This document shows positions 1-8,859 of a stretch of 64,000 bases of DNA, in pieces; within the stretch, counting starts at the first letter, position 1; each line of letters opens with the position of its first letter. The translations under genes were made by a program, and so were the position numbers. Source of the stretch: JAJRVM01 sp963700515 (lineage in GTDB: Bacteria > Planctomycetota > Planctomycetia > Pirellulales > Pirellulaceae); NCBI GenBank assembly GCA_963700515.1, contig CAVOXY010000024.1, positions 62,001 through 126,000 of the forward strand, in the 5' to 3' direction. The notes under the pieces were generated by a model. That model was not told the DNA's origin, did not search any database, and worked only from the letters and a program-made list of their open reading frames with translations.

Positions 1-1
1 G

Positions 2-310
2 CGTTTCGAGGGCCTGCGGGTACGTGTCAGTGGTGCCGTCGCGCCGGGTTCGCTGCAAATCTCGCCGCAGAGAAACAGTGCTAGCTTCTGTTTGCAGGGA
101 CAGACCGGCTCATTGGATGTCGTCTACCAGGGTCCACTGCCGGACAATCTCACGGAGTCGATGGATGTCGTCGTGGAAGGACGATGTGAGGCGGGCGGCA
201 AGATCGTGGGAGACAAGGTTCTGACACGTTGTGCCAGCAAGTATGAGTCGACGGAGCAGAACGACTCGACGTCGGTCCCGACCGTGTCGCTAACGAGGGA
301 GAAGCGATGA
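2..310 (+). CDS. ccmE: CcmE heme chaperone, C-terminal part (5' end outside window)
   Basis: Periplasmic heme chaperone of cytochrome c maturation system I; it takes heme from CcmC/CcmAB and delivers it to CcmF. The visible reading frame is open from base 2 and shows the CcmE beta-barrel pattern: VRVSGAVAPGS, then VVYQGPLPDNL, then VVVEGR, ending in VLTRCASKY. In most CcmE proteins the heme-binding motif is HxxxY; here the codon at 230-232 is Cys, giving CASKY, the C-x3-Y variant known from archaea and sulfate reducers. The stop overlaps the ccmF start in an ATGA arrangement at 307-310. The N-terminal membrane anchor lies outside the window. A short Ser/Thr-rich tail of about 20 residues follows the motif. 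Confidence 0.8.
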   Translation, partial: RFEGLRVRVSGAVAPGSLQISPQRNSASFCLQGQTGSLDVVYQGPLPDNLTESMDVVVEGRCEAGGKIVGDKVLTRCASKYESTEQNDSTSVPTVSLTREKR

Positions 311-2319
311 GAGTGGTCGGCGAGCTATGCCTTCTGGTGGCCTTTATTGGTTCAGGTTTCGCCGCTTTTGCACACCTGACCCAGCGCGGACGCGATCACA
401 GATTCCTGCGCAGGGCGGGGACGTTTGCTTCGCTGTTGAGCGTCTTGGCGCTCTCACTGGTAACCGTGATACTCGCCTGGGCGCTGTACTGCAAAGACTT
501 TTCCTACACGTACGTTGCCCATTATTCCAGCCAGCTCCTGCCCTGGTATTACTCCCTGTCGGCTCTGTGGGTCGGTCAGGCGGGTTCGCTGTTGTTGTGG
601 GCTTGGTTGTTGAGTCTGCTGGCCGTCCTGTTTCGCTGGTGGCCGGGCGAACGAACGAGTTCCTTGCGGTCACCGGCCTTCGGCGTGTTGATGGGATGCT
701 TGTGTTTCCTGTTGGCGGTGTTGGTGTTCGCAGCCGATCCGCTGGAGGCGAATCTATCCAACGTGCCGGAAGGGGTGGGATTGAGTCCCCTGTTACAGCA
801 TCCGGCAATGCTGATTCATCCTCCCATTATCTTCCTGGGATACGCGCTGTGGACCGTACCGTTCGCGCTGGCGGCGGTCGCTTTGCTCACCGGTGAACTT
901 GACGCGAGCTGGATTCGTCAGGCCCGCATTTGGGCATTGCTGGCCTGGGCCGTATTGGGTGTGGGCATCTTGTTGGGAGCCGAGTGGGCGTATGAAGAGC
1001 TGGGCTGGGGCGGCTATTGGGCTTGGGACCCGGTCGAGAACGGGTCGCTACTCCCTTGGCTGACCGGCACCGTGCTGATTCACAGCATGATGGCCTGGCA
1101 GCACCGTCGGATGCTCAAGAAAACGGCGTTGATCTTGGCCTTCGTCACCTTTGGTCTGAGCAACTTTGCCACCTTCCTGACACGCAGCGGCGTGTTCAGC
1201 AGCCTACACGCTTTCAGCCAGTCGCCGATCGGTTGGCTGTTCCTCGGTCTCATGATCGCGATCGGGATGGGAGGAGGCGTGTTGCTTATCTTGCGCTGGC
1301 AGCGACTCGCGCCGGAGCGAACGATCGACAGCGTAATGAGTCGGGAGGCGGGGATCGTTATCAGTTCATTGGCTTTCTTGCTGCTGGCGTTCGTGGTCAT
1401 TGGCGGCACGCTCAGCAGTGCCGTGACGAGTGCCGTCACGGGGAAGGCGATGTTGGTGGGACCGGCCTTCTACAACAACGTGATGATGCCGACCGGCCTG
1501 GTATTGTTGCTGCTCACGGCTGCCGTGCCCCTCTTGCGCTGGGGTGGTTCTCCGACGCAGCCACAGCGTCGAGCGCTATTGGTATCGGGAATTGCCGGCG
1601 TGGTTGGCGTTGTGATTGCCCTGATCTGCGGTATTCGTCATCCCGTTGCCCAGGCAGTTGCCGGCTTGGCGACGTTCGCGGTGGCGGCTCTGCTGGGCAG
1701 CGTGGTGGTCGAGGCCCGGCGTTATGCCGGCAACCGGCTCCTGGCGGGTGTGGGTGCGATTCTTCGGTTGCAGCGTCGGCAGTATGCCGGGTTCGTGGTT
1801 CATCTGGGGTTTGTCTGCCTGGCGGTGGGGATTGCAGGTTCTTCGCTGGGCAAACGTGAAAAAGGTTTCGTGATGAACAAGGGCGAGACGGTCGAGTGGG
1901 CCGATCGACAAATCCATCTCGTTCGCTTTGTCGAGCGACAGTTGCCCGACATCATGGTTGGCGAAGCCGAGTTGGAAGTTACGGACAAAGCAGGCAGCGT
2001 TGTGCTGCTGCGACCGGCTCAACATTTCCATCGATTGTCGGAGATCTACACGACCGAAGTGGATATCGATACCGGCTGGACCGGGGATTTCTACACGATT
2101 CTGCACAGCGGCGGCACGCAGGGGCAACTGTACATGACGTTCGTCGAGAACCCATTGATGCGTTGCATGTGGCTGGGTGGTGCCATCATGGTTGCGGGTA
2201 CCGGTATACGCTTATGGCCATCGCGGCGGCGGTCGAGGAAGGCCCGACAATCCCGTCCGTACGGGGATGACGTGCGTGTTGATCTGGCCGTGTCGAGTCA
2301 TCGCAAGGTCGCAGCATGA
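307..2319 (+). CDS. ccmF: CcmF cytochrome c heme lyase
   Basis: Integral membrane subunit that ligates heme to CxxCH motifs of apocytochromes. It is 670 residues with about 14 hydrophobic segments and the tryptophan-rich WWD heme-handling signature near residues 233-245 (GWGGYWAWDPVENGS). Conserved His pairs appear in HPAMLIHPPIIFLGY near residue 165. A large periplasmic loop (GSSLGKREKGF onward) precedes the last membrane segment, as in the family. The length matches normal CcmF. It is translationally coupled to ccmE by a 4-base overlap. A 227-base gap then separates it from ccmA. Confidence 0.95.
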   Translation: MRVVGELCLLVAFIGSGFAAFAHLTQRGRDHRFLRRAGTFASLLSVLALSLVTVILAWALYCKDFSYTYVAHYSSQLLPWYYSLSALWVGQAGSLLLWAWLLSLLAVLFRWWPGERTSSLRSPAFGVLMGCLCFLLAVLVFAADPLEANLSNVPEGVGLSPLLQHPAMLIHPPIIFLGYALWTVPFALAAVALLTGELDASWIRQARIWALLAWAVLGVGILLGAEWAYEELGWGGYWAWDPVENGSLLPWLTGTVLIHSMMAWQHRRMLKKTALILAFVTFGLSNFATFLTRSGVFSSLHAFSQSPIGWLFLGLMIAIGMGGGVLLILRWQRLAPERTIDSVMSREAGIVISSLAFLLLAFVVIGGTLSSAVTSAVTGKAMLVGPAFYNNVMMPTGLVLLLLTAAVPLLRWGGSPTQPQRRALLVSGIAGVVGVVIALICGIRHPVAQAVAGLATFAVAALLGSVVVEARRYAGNRLLAGVGAILRLQRRQYAGFVVHLGFVCLAVGIAGSSLGKREKGFVMNKGETVEWADRQIHLVRFVERQLPDIMVGEAELEVTDKAGSVVLLRPAQHFHRLSEIYTTEVDIDTGWTGDFYTILHSGGTQGQLYMTFVENPLMRCMWLGGAIMVAGTGIRLWPSRRRSRKARQSRPYGDDVRVDLAVSSHRKVAA

Positions 2320-2546
2320 AGTGAGCTTGCGCAGTGTTCGCCGCCATCAGGATTGATAACGGCTTCGAATCGAAACAGACGGACGTGACTAGTGGTGAAT
2401 AGCTGGACAGCGCCGCTTTCGCTTTGCCTCCGCTGGGCTTGCGGCTTGTTGTCTGAGTTGTAGGACAGGCTTCCAGGAAAGTGGCACCCGCCGAGTGTCC
2501 GTGCATTTCACGAATCGATCAACCACGAACCAATCAGGATTGATGT
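2320..2546 (+). other. intergenic stretch between ccmF and ccmA with a short dispersed motif
   Basis: No gene is visible in these 227 bases. The segment near 2410-2440 (agcgccgctttcgctttgcc and following) closely resembles 56654-56684 (agcgctgctttcgcttcgcc and following), about 27 of 31 positions alike, so it may be a small dispersed repeat. The ccmA start codon is GTG at 2547, which follows directly. Confidence 0.4.
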
Positions 2547-3305
2547 GTGAGTCGAAACGCCGGTGGCAGAACGCTGCGCGACGCCGACATTCCCTTGCAG
2601 GCGTGCGGTTTGAGCAAGGAATATGGCCACCGATCGGTGTTGCGCGGGATTGACACTCAGGTCCTGGCCGGTGAGTTAGTCGGCCTGCTGGGTGCCAACG
2701 GCGCCGGCAAGACGACGTTATTGGGTTGTCTCGCCTCCATCGTTCGTCCCACGTCCGGCGAAGTTCGCTGGTTTGGAGAGTCCACCTTGACTCCATCACG
2801 ACGGCGATGCCTTGGCATGGTCTCGCACGAAAGCCGCTTGTACGGACAGTTGACGCTAACAGAGAACCTCGTCTTTGCGGCGCGCATCTACGGCGTTGGG
2901 GATGCCGCGGGCGTGGCAGAACGCCTGTTGTCGCAGGTTGGCCTGAGTGCGCATGGAGGGCGGTTGCCCGCGCAAGTATCGCGTGGCATGTGCCAACGGG
3001 TGGCGATTTCGCGGGCGCTGCTGCACGAGCCGCCGATTCTGCTGCTGGACGAGCCCTTCTCGGGGCTCGATACGGAAGGGGTCGAGTGGTTGACGGACGT
3101 GTTGCAGGGTCTGAAGAAGATGGGACGCGCCATGTGTGTCGTTACACACGATGCCGCCAAACTGAATCATCTGGCGGACAAGATGTGGCAGTTGCGCGGT
3201 GGGAGACTGCGAGAAATCGCTGCCGCTGACGCCGCGGCAGGGGAGGGGACGATGACACACGAAACCATGACGCACGAAACCAATTCTGGCAGACGCGCGG
3301 CTTGA
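2547..3305 (+). CDS. ccmA: CcmA heme exporter ATP-binding subunit
   Basis: ATPase of the CcmAB(C) ABC complex that releases holo-CcmE from CcmC. The GTG start gives 252 residues. Walker A (GANGAGKTT) lies near residue 48, the ABC signature region (VSRGMCQRVAISRALL) near 145-160 and Walker B (ILLLDEPFSGLD) near 163. The signature reads VSRGM rather than LSGGQ, as is common in CcmA. The C-terminal tail carries an odd THETMTHET repeat just before the stop, caused by a 12-base near-duplication at 3251-3277. ccmB follows 30 bases downstream. Confidence 0.92.
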   Translation: MSRNAGGRTLRDADIPLQACGLSKEYGHRSVLRGIDTQVLAGELVGLLGANGAGKTTLLGCLASIVRPTSGEVRWFGESTLTPSRRRCLGMVSHESRLYGQLTLTENLVFAARIYGVGDAAGVAERLLSQVGLSAHGGRLPAQVSRGMCQRVAISRALLHEPPILLLDEPFSGLDTEGVEWLTDVLQGLKKMGRAMCVVTHDAAKLNHLADKMWQLRGGRLREIAAADAAAGEGTMTHETMTHETNSGRRAA

Positions 3306-3335
3306 CGGGGAGAAGGCGAGTTACGGAGGACTTCT

Positions 3336-4007
3336 GTGCTAGCGCATTTCTGGTGGATCATCCAGAAGGATTTGATGAGCGAGTTACGTGCTCGCCGTAC
3401 CTGGCCAGCCATGTTGGTGCTGGGTGTCGTTGTGGCGCTGGTCTTCAGTTTGCAGATGGACTTGTTGCTGGACCAGAAGCAGCGCGTGGTCGGTGGGTTG
3501 CTGTGGCTGGCGATTTTCTTTGCGGGCATGACTGCCGTCGACCGATCCTTCGCCGTGGAGCACGAGGAAGGGTGTTGGCAAGGCCTGAAGCTGTTGCCGG
3601 TGGGCCCCAGCACGTTGTTTCTCGCCAAGTGGGTCGTCAACGTGGTGGCCTTGTTGGCTTTGGCCGGACTGTTGATCCCATTGTTCTTTGTGTTGGGCGA
3701 ATTCCCGCTCTTGCCACATGCTGGTGGGATGTTGCTGATCGCGGCACTTGCTTGTCCCGGCCTGGCGGCAGTTGGAACGCTGGTCAGCGCTTTGGCGATT
3801 GGCAGTGGTCGAGGAGGGAGTCCCCTGGTTTTGGTCGTGCTGCCATTGGTGATTCCCGTGGTATTGGCGGCGGCCGAATGTACACGTCTGGTGGTCCAAG
3901 GGCAGATCGACGATTCATGGTGGCGTTGGATCCAGTTGCTGGGCGCGTTTGCCGTAATTTTCACGACTGCCGGCACGTTGTTGTTTGAGTATGCGATCGA
4001 GGATTGA
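3336..4007 (+). CDS. ccmB: CcmB heme exporter permease subunit
   Basis: Membrane subunit pairing with CcmA. It is 223 residues, starts with GTG and has six hydrophobic segments. The N-terminal region (FWWIIQKDLMSELRARRTWPAML) is the usual CcmB opening, and the motif AVDRSFAVEHEEGCWQGL near residues 66-85 is a CcmB hallmark. It overlaps or nearly touches ccmC: the ccmC ATG at 4012 lies four bases after the stop. Confidence 0.9.
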   Translation: MLAHFWWIIQKDLMSELRARRTWPAMLVLGVVVALVFSLQMDLLLDQKQRVVGGLLWLAIFFAGMTAVDRSFAVEHEEGCWQGLKLLPVGPSTLFLAKWVVNVVALLALAGLLIPLFFVLGEFPLLPHAGGMLLIAALACPGLAAVGTLVSALAIGSGRGGSPLVLVVLPLVIPVVLAAAECTRLVVQGQIDDSWWRWIQLLGAFAVIFTTAGTLLFEYAIED

Positions 4008-4011
4008 CGCG

Positions 4012-4698
4012 ATGCAAGACGGTAAGGCACGGATCCCTATGTTGGGTGTGGTGTGGCAATTGGCGGTGGTAAGTCTCTTAGCAGGGGCGATCGCGGCTGC
4101 CTGCTTGCTCGCCCCCACGGAAGTCACGATGGGGCATGCACAACGAATCGTCTACTTGCACGTTCCGGTCGCCTGGTTAGGTCTGCTCGGGTTTCTGGTG
4201 ATGGCCGGCTGTGGCATGTTCTATCTGATGTGCCGCAACCTGCTGTGGGATCATTGGTTCCAGGCGGCGGGAGAGGCAGGTTGGCTGTGTACGAGCCTGA
4301 CTTTGGTCACCGGCTCCTTGTGGGCTCATGAAGCGTGGGGAACGTGGTGGGTATGGGACCCGCGGCTCACGGCGGCTTTCATCATGTGGTGTGTCTTTTG
4401 TGGGATCTTGATGGTCCGCTCGGGACTGGAGGATCCACATCGCCGGGCTCGCGTCGGCGGCGTGCTGGCCATCCTGGGTGCCTTGGATGTTCCCTTGGTC
4501 ATCATGGCGACGCGCTGGTTTCGCGGACTGCATCCCGTCTCGCCGAAGATGGATCCGATGATGCGCATCGCGCTGTTGGCCTGCGTGGTGGCCTTCACCG
4601 TGTTCTTTGCCTGGCTGGTCCATCACCGCCGCCGACAAGTCACGCTGCAGCAACTGGCGATACGTCTGGAGAGCCAGGCTGACAGGGAGAGTTCGTAA
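4012..4698 (+). CDS. ccmC: CcmC heme handling protein
   Basis: Membrane protein that attaches heme to CcmE. The ATG at 4012 (MQDGKARIP) gives 228 residues and six membrane segments; a TTG at 3985 in the same frame is possible but would overlap ccmB. The WWD signature WGTWWVWDPRLTA lies near residues 108-120, and the flanking conserved His are present (YLHVPVAW near residue 47 and GLHPVSPKM near 173). It is followed by ccmD in the usual ccmABCD order. Confidence 0.93.
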   Translation: MQDGKARIPMLGVVWQLAVVSLLAGAIAAACLLAPTEVTMGHAQRIVYLHVPVAWLGLLGFLVMAGCGMFYLMCRNLLWDHWFQAAGEAGWLCTSLTLVTGSLWAHEAWGTWWVWDPRLTAAFIMWCVFCGILMVRSGLEDPHRRARVGGVLAILGALDVPLVIMATRWFRGLHPVSPKMDPMMRIALLACVVAFTVFFAWLVHHRRRQVTLQQLAIRLESQADRESS

Positions 4699-4729
4699 GG
4701 AAACCGACATCGCAAACAGGGAGTTGGGC

Positions 4730-4894
4730 ATGAACACTTTTGTGGCAGGATACATCATTGTGTGGGCATCGGTCGTGCTCTATGTCGGGAGTATGGCTCG
4801 CCGGCAACAGCGTTTGATTCGGCAATATGACGAGCTGCGCCGGCAGGTGGAGCGAGCCGGTGACGAGGACATTTCGATACAGCGAGCCGCCTGA
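4730..4894 (+). CDS. ccmD: CcmD-like small membrane protein
   Basis: A 54-residue protein starting MNTFVAGYIIVWASVVLYVGSM, with one membrane helix followed by a basic, polar stretch (ARRQQRLIRQYDELRRQ). Its size, topology and position directly after ccmC fit CcmD, which stabilises the CcmABC-CcmE release complex. The family is poorly conserved in sequence, so the call rests mainly on position and topology. Confidence 0.75.
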   Translation: MNTFVAGYIIVWASVVLYVGSMARRQQRLIRQYDELRRQVERAGDEDISIQRAA

Positions 4895-4914
4895 CGCGAG
4901 GAGGGGACCTGATC

Positions 4915-5983
4915 GTGGTAACAGGATTAGCCACATTACTGTTTCGCCTTGGCCGCGAGCGATCCGGCGGGGCACGTCACCGGCACGATCGAAGGTGTGG
5001 TGGTGAATGCCTCGCAAGGCAACTCGCCGGTCGCCCAGGCGGAAGTGATTCTGCAGGTGCAGTTGGAGGGCGCGTTCGCTCCGGTGGAGAAGACCCAGGC
5101 AGATGCACTGGGCCGCTTCCATTTCGACAATTTGCCGGTAGGCCCCGAGGCATTCTATTTGCCCGGCGCAACGCGAGATGGAATCTTCTATCCCGGACGG
5201 CGCATTGAGCTGTCGTCCACCCACCGCACTGCCCATTTGACCGTGCCGGTCCACGATGCGGTCCGGCACCCCAATCCACTGGTGATTCGGCAGCATGAGG
5301 TTGTGCTGCGTGCCGAACCCGGCGTGCTCCAAGTCGTCGAAGCGATGCTGATCGACAATCCTGGCAACACGACGTACATCGGCCACGGGGGCGCCGGACG
5401 CGACGATGGTGTCCACTTTTCGCTTAGGGATTCCGTCGGACTTCACTCGCTTGACCTTCGAGAAGGAATTCTTCGGGCGGCAATTCCATGTGATCGACGG
5501 CCAGGTTCTGACGACCATTCCCTGGACACCCGGAAGACGTTGGTTGCGGTTCACGTACTCAATTCCCAACGAGGACGCTGCGCCGCGTCTGGGAGCATCG
5601 GTTGGATGTCCCCTGCGAACATCTGCTGATTCGCGTGCAGCACGAGCGTCCCGAGGAGATTACCAGCAATTTGGGCACGGCGGATGTCGGGCCAAGCGAA
5701 GCGGTGTTCGAATTCTCTGGCGAGCAGTTGGCTGGAACAAGACGTCGTGCAAATCACGCTGGGCAAGTTGCCGCGAACATGGACGTTCTATGCACGGTGG
5801 TCCGCACTGGCTGTGCTGGTGGGGTTGGTGATGATCACCGTCGTATGGAAGCGGCTCAAACGGCTCTGCCAGAAGATGTTCGGCACCGGCACGAAGTCGC
5901 CAATGTCCACGATCCGGCAACTCGATACACAGGTTTCTCGTACGCCACGATGCGCTCGTAAGCGGCGCCGTCGCGCAGCTTGA
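4915..5983 (+). pseudogene. carboxypeptidase-regulatory-like secreted/membrane protein, frame-disrupted
   Basis: The coding signal passes through all three frames. An N-terminal hydrophobic start (VVTGLATLLF, GTG at 4915) continues in a second frame as LAASDPAGHVTGTIEGVVVN; further shifts lie near 5390, 5575 and 5725. Joined, it gives about 350 residues: signal peptide, a beta-sandwich of the carboxypeptidase-regulatory type (GTIEGVVVNA...ADALGRFHFDNLPVG), a middle domain ending with VPCEHLLIRVQHERPEE, and a C-terminal helix (WSALAVLVGLVMITVVW). It probably sits at the membrane facing the periplasm. It lies 20 bases after ccmD in the place where ccmH would be expected, so it may belong to the ccm operon. 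No CcmH thioredoxin-like or CxxC motif is seen. The frame changes may be sequence errors. Confidence 0.6.
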
Positions 5984-6066
5984 GTGCTGCTTGCTTCTCT
6001 AAATCCAAACCAGTCCGCCAGTTTTGCGGGCGAGTGTCTTCACCGCAACGCGGTGGTACTCCACAG

Positions 6067-6145
6067 CCCAGGGTAGGATCCACGGTGAAGCCGTGGAACC
6101 TACCCTGGGTCGGCGTCGCCCAGCGACGCCGAAACCCCCACGGGG
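6067..6145. repeat. cluster of REP-like inverted repeats
   Basis: A long hairpin runs 6067-6109: cccagggtaggatccacgg pairs with ccgtggaacctaccctggg around the loop tgaag, 18 of 19 pairs. It is followed at once by cggcgtcg/cgacgccg (6111-6130) and aacccc/ggggtt (6131-6145). Similar small palindromes continue downstream: gcaccct/agggtgc at about 6241-6257 and cgccgc/gcggcg near 6289-6305. Such tandem palindromes resemble REP-type elements mobilised by REP-associated tyrosine transposases; no such transposase gene is in the window. Confidence 0.6.
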
Positions 6146-6459
6146 TTTGACAAAATACGGTCTGTCACGGTGCTCACGCGACCACCCGAAATCGCACCTG
6201 CACGGCGCCACGTGGGAGAGTCGGTCCGCGTTGATCCGTCGCACCCTTTCAGGGTGCCTCTCGTTATTTCCCACGCTAACCCAGGGTGCGCCGCGAATGC
6301 GGCGACCCTTGACGCAGAGCTCGTGTTGACCGCGATCCCAGGTGAGCTGCATTGCAACCAACTCAGATGCGGGCTGAATGTACCCGCTTGGACTGACCAA
6401 CACTCAGATGTCTGGGCTCCGCTGAGCCACGCCGTTGGCGTGAAGAAATCCTCCCGTGA

Positions 6460-6498
6460 CAAAACAAAGCGGCCCGTGCCGGGGAGGCACGGACCGCT
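6460..6498 (-). terminator. intrinsic terminator of the porin gene
   Basis: On the minus strand agcggtccgtgcc pairs with ggcacgggccgct (12 of 13) around a short C-rich loop, and the stem is followed by ttgtttt. It lies about 50 bases after the stop of the porin gene at 6551. Confidence 0.75.
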
Positions 6499-6550
6499 GC
6501 TCGTTTGGGTCGTCAGTCATTCGGTACCAGGCACGAAGCCTGGAGCAGCA

Positions 6551-8794
6551 TCAATAGACTGCGCTGAGGCCAGCCAGGAACATATGGGCAGTGCCGCTGT
6601 TCCAGCCAGTTTGAGCGTCTTCCCAGTCGTAGTAGTTGTAACGGAAGTAGCAGTTCACGTTGTCGGTCAGCCGAACATCCGTACCTGCCATGAGCCGCCA
6701 CGTGTTCGTGCGTACGGCACTGTAGGTCGGCAGATCGGTGTAAGGATTGCCGGCCACAATCGCTTCGGGCGACGAGGCTGGATCCTGGAAGAAGTTGCGG
6801 CTTCTTACGTATTCGACACCGCTTGTGAGCGTGACGTTCTGGGAATAGGCATAGTTTGCACCCATGTTAAATACATCCGCACGGCCCGTGTAGTTCCAGG
6901 GAGATGTAAAGGGATCGCCTGCACCCACCGTGATATCTTGCCGGATCCAGTTCGAGAACGTGGCGTAGCCACCCGTGAAGGACCACTTGTCATCGGGAGC
7001 ATACCAGCTGCTAATGACGAGCGGATAATTGTCCTCATCAAAGCTGACGTAATCCGCATGGCTGTAGCTGTTCTGAATCCAGAACGAAGCGGTCAACATG
7101 AAGTCGTCCGACGGATTCCAGTTCCCACCAACCTCGATGCGATCCTGGTGGGTCGGCTGGTTGCTATTAAGCGCCACATCAAGGGTGTCACCCCCTGCGG
7201 TGATACCGTAGAGCGGGTCCTTGGTGTCGATCATTCGATAGCGGACGAACGAACTCATCGTGCTCGACCAATCCTGCTGCACACCAAGATGAAAATCATT
7301 GGTCTTCGTGTCAGGCTGCGTCCAGTCTGCGCCATCGAGCTGGTAGGTTACGTTGTCACGTTGAATTTGGCGGTACTCGTAGCCTCCGATTACCGCCAGG
7401 CGAGAAATCGTGCCGTAGCGATCATAGAAGGGACGCCAGCGACTTTTAACACCTACGGCCGAGTATGTCCGGTCAACTGGATACAGACCGATGGACGTGG
7501 GCGAGCTCCCTTCCAGCCAGGTGGTGGCATCGGCGGGATAACGATTGTTCAACGCCATGTCGTCCGGCGAGTTGTTCTGCGTGAACGTCTTACCGTACGC
7601 TGTCAGTGTCAGTCCCTCGATGGACTGATTCGTCAACCGAGCATCCACGCCGTAGAATTTGCGATCTGTTTCGCGAAAATCGTTGTGCGTGTTCCCCACG
7701 TGCCCCAGCACGTAGAGATCGGTGCTTGGACCGATATCTGCCAGAACCTTCAGCCGATCGATTTCGGTGTAGTTTTCCGATGCATAGGCGTAGCCGATGG
7801 TACTGGTGGTACCGAAGCCGAAGCTGGGGTTGCGGTTTGTGGCGTACATCATGTGTTGATCATTCTGCTCGAACGTCCGCATGGTTCGCGAATACTCGAG
7901 CGTCAGCCAGTCGAAGCGGGCGGTGATGACGGGTTCGACTTCCATCGTTACCCAGTCAATGTGTTGTCCCTGACTGGTCAAGTGGCAGGTATTCCCGCCG
8001 CCTTGCGCGGCCGCACTATAGCAGTGTGCCGTGGCGTTGGCCTGTCGAGTTCCCTCCTTTTTCATTCCCCAGAAGTTCAACCGCCAGGAAACGTTTTCGG
8101 AGATGTCACCCTTGACGTGGGCCTTGATCTGCTGCACGCGCAGAGCGTAGTCGTAACCGGCATTAAGATCCTCGCCGAACAGCGTGTATCCCTGCGTGCC
8201 GTTCGGCAGCGGAGGATTGTAGAATCCGCCCAAGGGTGGATAACCGTTGGCTAACGCCGGTCCGCCGATGGGATCATGTCCCAGGCGATGCAGGTATCGG
8301 CCATAATCGAGGTTCGCACTGACATCGGGGCCGAAGTAATACAAACCAGCATTGGTCGATTCATTTTCCGGACCGTTGGCATAGTAGTCGATCGTACGCG
8401 TGCCGTCGCTGTGCAGGCCTTCGACATCCCAGAATGGTGAAGAGCTGTCGAGCCCCATCCATTCGCCCACTCCGTAGGGAGAACCCTTGGTGGCTAGGCC
8501 CCACCAACCGAAACGTACTGCTTGCCGGTACGCGGGCGTGACTGGTCCACAAGTCAGCCACGGCGCCCCGTAGGAACTGTCATACGAATTGTCCAAGGCG
8601 AAAGCGGAATGCTCGACCGCCGGATCCTCTTCAGTGGTCGCCGGAGCCGGATCCGGGACCGCTACGTCGTCGCCCTCATCCGAAATCCAAGTGTTGAATC
8701 CGTTGTTGGAGTCGGGAAAGTCAGCGACGGCCAGGGTCGACGATCCCAGCAGGATCGCCACCACTCCCAAGATATAGTAATGTTTGAGTTTCAT
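6551..8794 (-). CDS. MtrB/PioB-like outer-membrane beta-barrel protein
   Basis: Predicted outer-membrane porin that would hold the multiheme cytochrome encoded just upstream and so pass electrons across the outer membrane. The start MKLKHYYILG at 8794 is chosen because GGGAG lies at ribosome-binding distance and a clear signal peptide follows (LGVVAILLGSSTLAVA). The rest of the 747 residues has alternating aromatic/polar strands throughout, for example TNTWRLMAGTDVRLTDNV, and ends in an aromatic residue (AGLSAVY), as outer-membrane barrels do. One Cys occurs near residue 75 (WLTCGP) and another near residue 250; the Shewanella-type CxxC is not seen. The pairing with a DmsE/MtrA-like cytochrome supports the MtrB family call, but sequence similarity is distant. 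The next gene upstream lies 65 bases away on the same strand. Confidence 0.7.
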   Translation of the reverse strand: MKLKHYYILGVVAILLGSSTLAVADFPDSNNGFNTWISDEGDDVAVPDPAPATTEEDPAVEHSAFALDNSYDSSYGAPWLTCGPVTPAYRQAVRFGWWGLATKGSPYGVGEWMGLDSSSPFWDVEGLHSDGTRTIDYYANGPENESTNAGLYYFGPDVSANLDYGRYLHRLGHDPIGGPALANGYPPLGGFYNPPLPNGTQGYTLFGEDLNAGYDYALRVQQIKAHVKGDISENVSWRLNFWGMKKEGTRQANATAHCYSAAAQGGGNTCHLTSQGQHIDWVTMEVEPVITARFDWLTLEYSRTMRTFEQNDQHMMYATNRNPSFGFGTTSTIGYAYASENYTEIDRLKVLADIGPSTDLYVLGHVGNTHNDFRETDRKFYGVDARLTNQSIEGLTLTAYGKTFTQNNSPDDMALNNRYPADATTWLEGSSPTSIGLYPVDRTYSAVGVKSRWRPFYDRYGTISRLAVIGGYEYRQIQRDNVTYQLDGADWTQPDTKTNDFHLGVQQDWSSTMSSFVRYRMIDTKDPLYGITAGGDTLDVALNSNQPTHQDRIEVGGNWNPSDDFMLTASFWIQNSYSHADYVSFDEDNYPLVISSWYAPDDKWSFTGGYATFSNWIRQDITVGAGDPFTSPWNYTGRADVFNMGANYAYSQNVTLTSGVEYVRSRNFFQDPASSPEAIVAGNPYTDLPTYSAVRTNTWRLMAGTDVRLTDNVNCYFRYNYYDWEDAQTGWNSGTAHMFLAGLSAVY

Positions 8795-8859
8795 TTCTCT
8801 TTGCTCCCCTGAAATATCTGCCAGTCTCCTGAGATTCAAGTACGGTCCTACCTTCACCA

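Larger units (their letters stand above)
5984..6550. other. gene-free stretch with several short palindromes
   Basis: No credible gene. It holds a run of short inverted repeats between about 6067 and 6310 and the terminator of the porin gene near 6498, each listed separately. Confidence 0.6.

Noticed and set aside
6170..8254. 694-residue open frame on the plus strand
   Set aside because: It lies antisense to the porin gene, has no signal peptide, domain or ribosome-binding site, and its composition follows from the codon use of the opposite strand.
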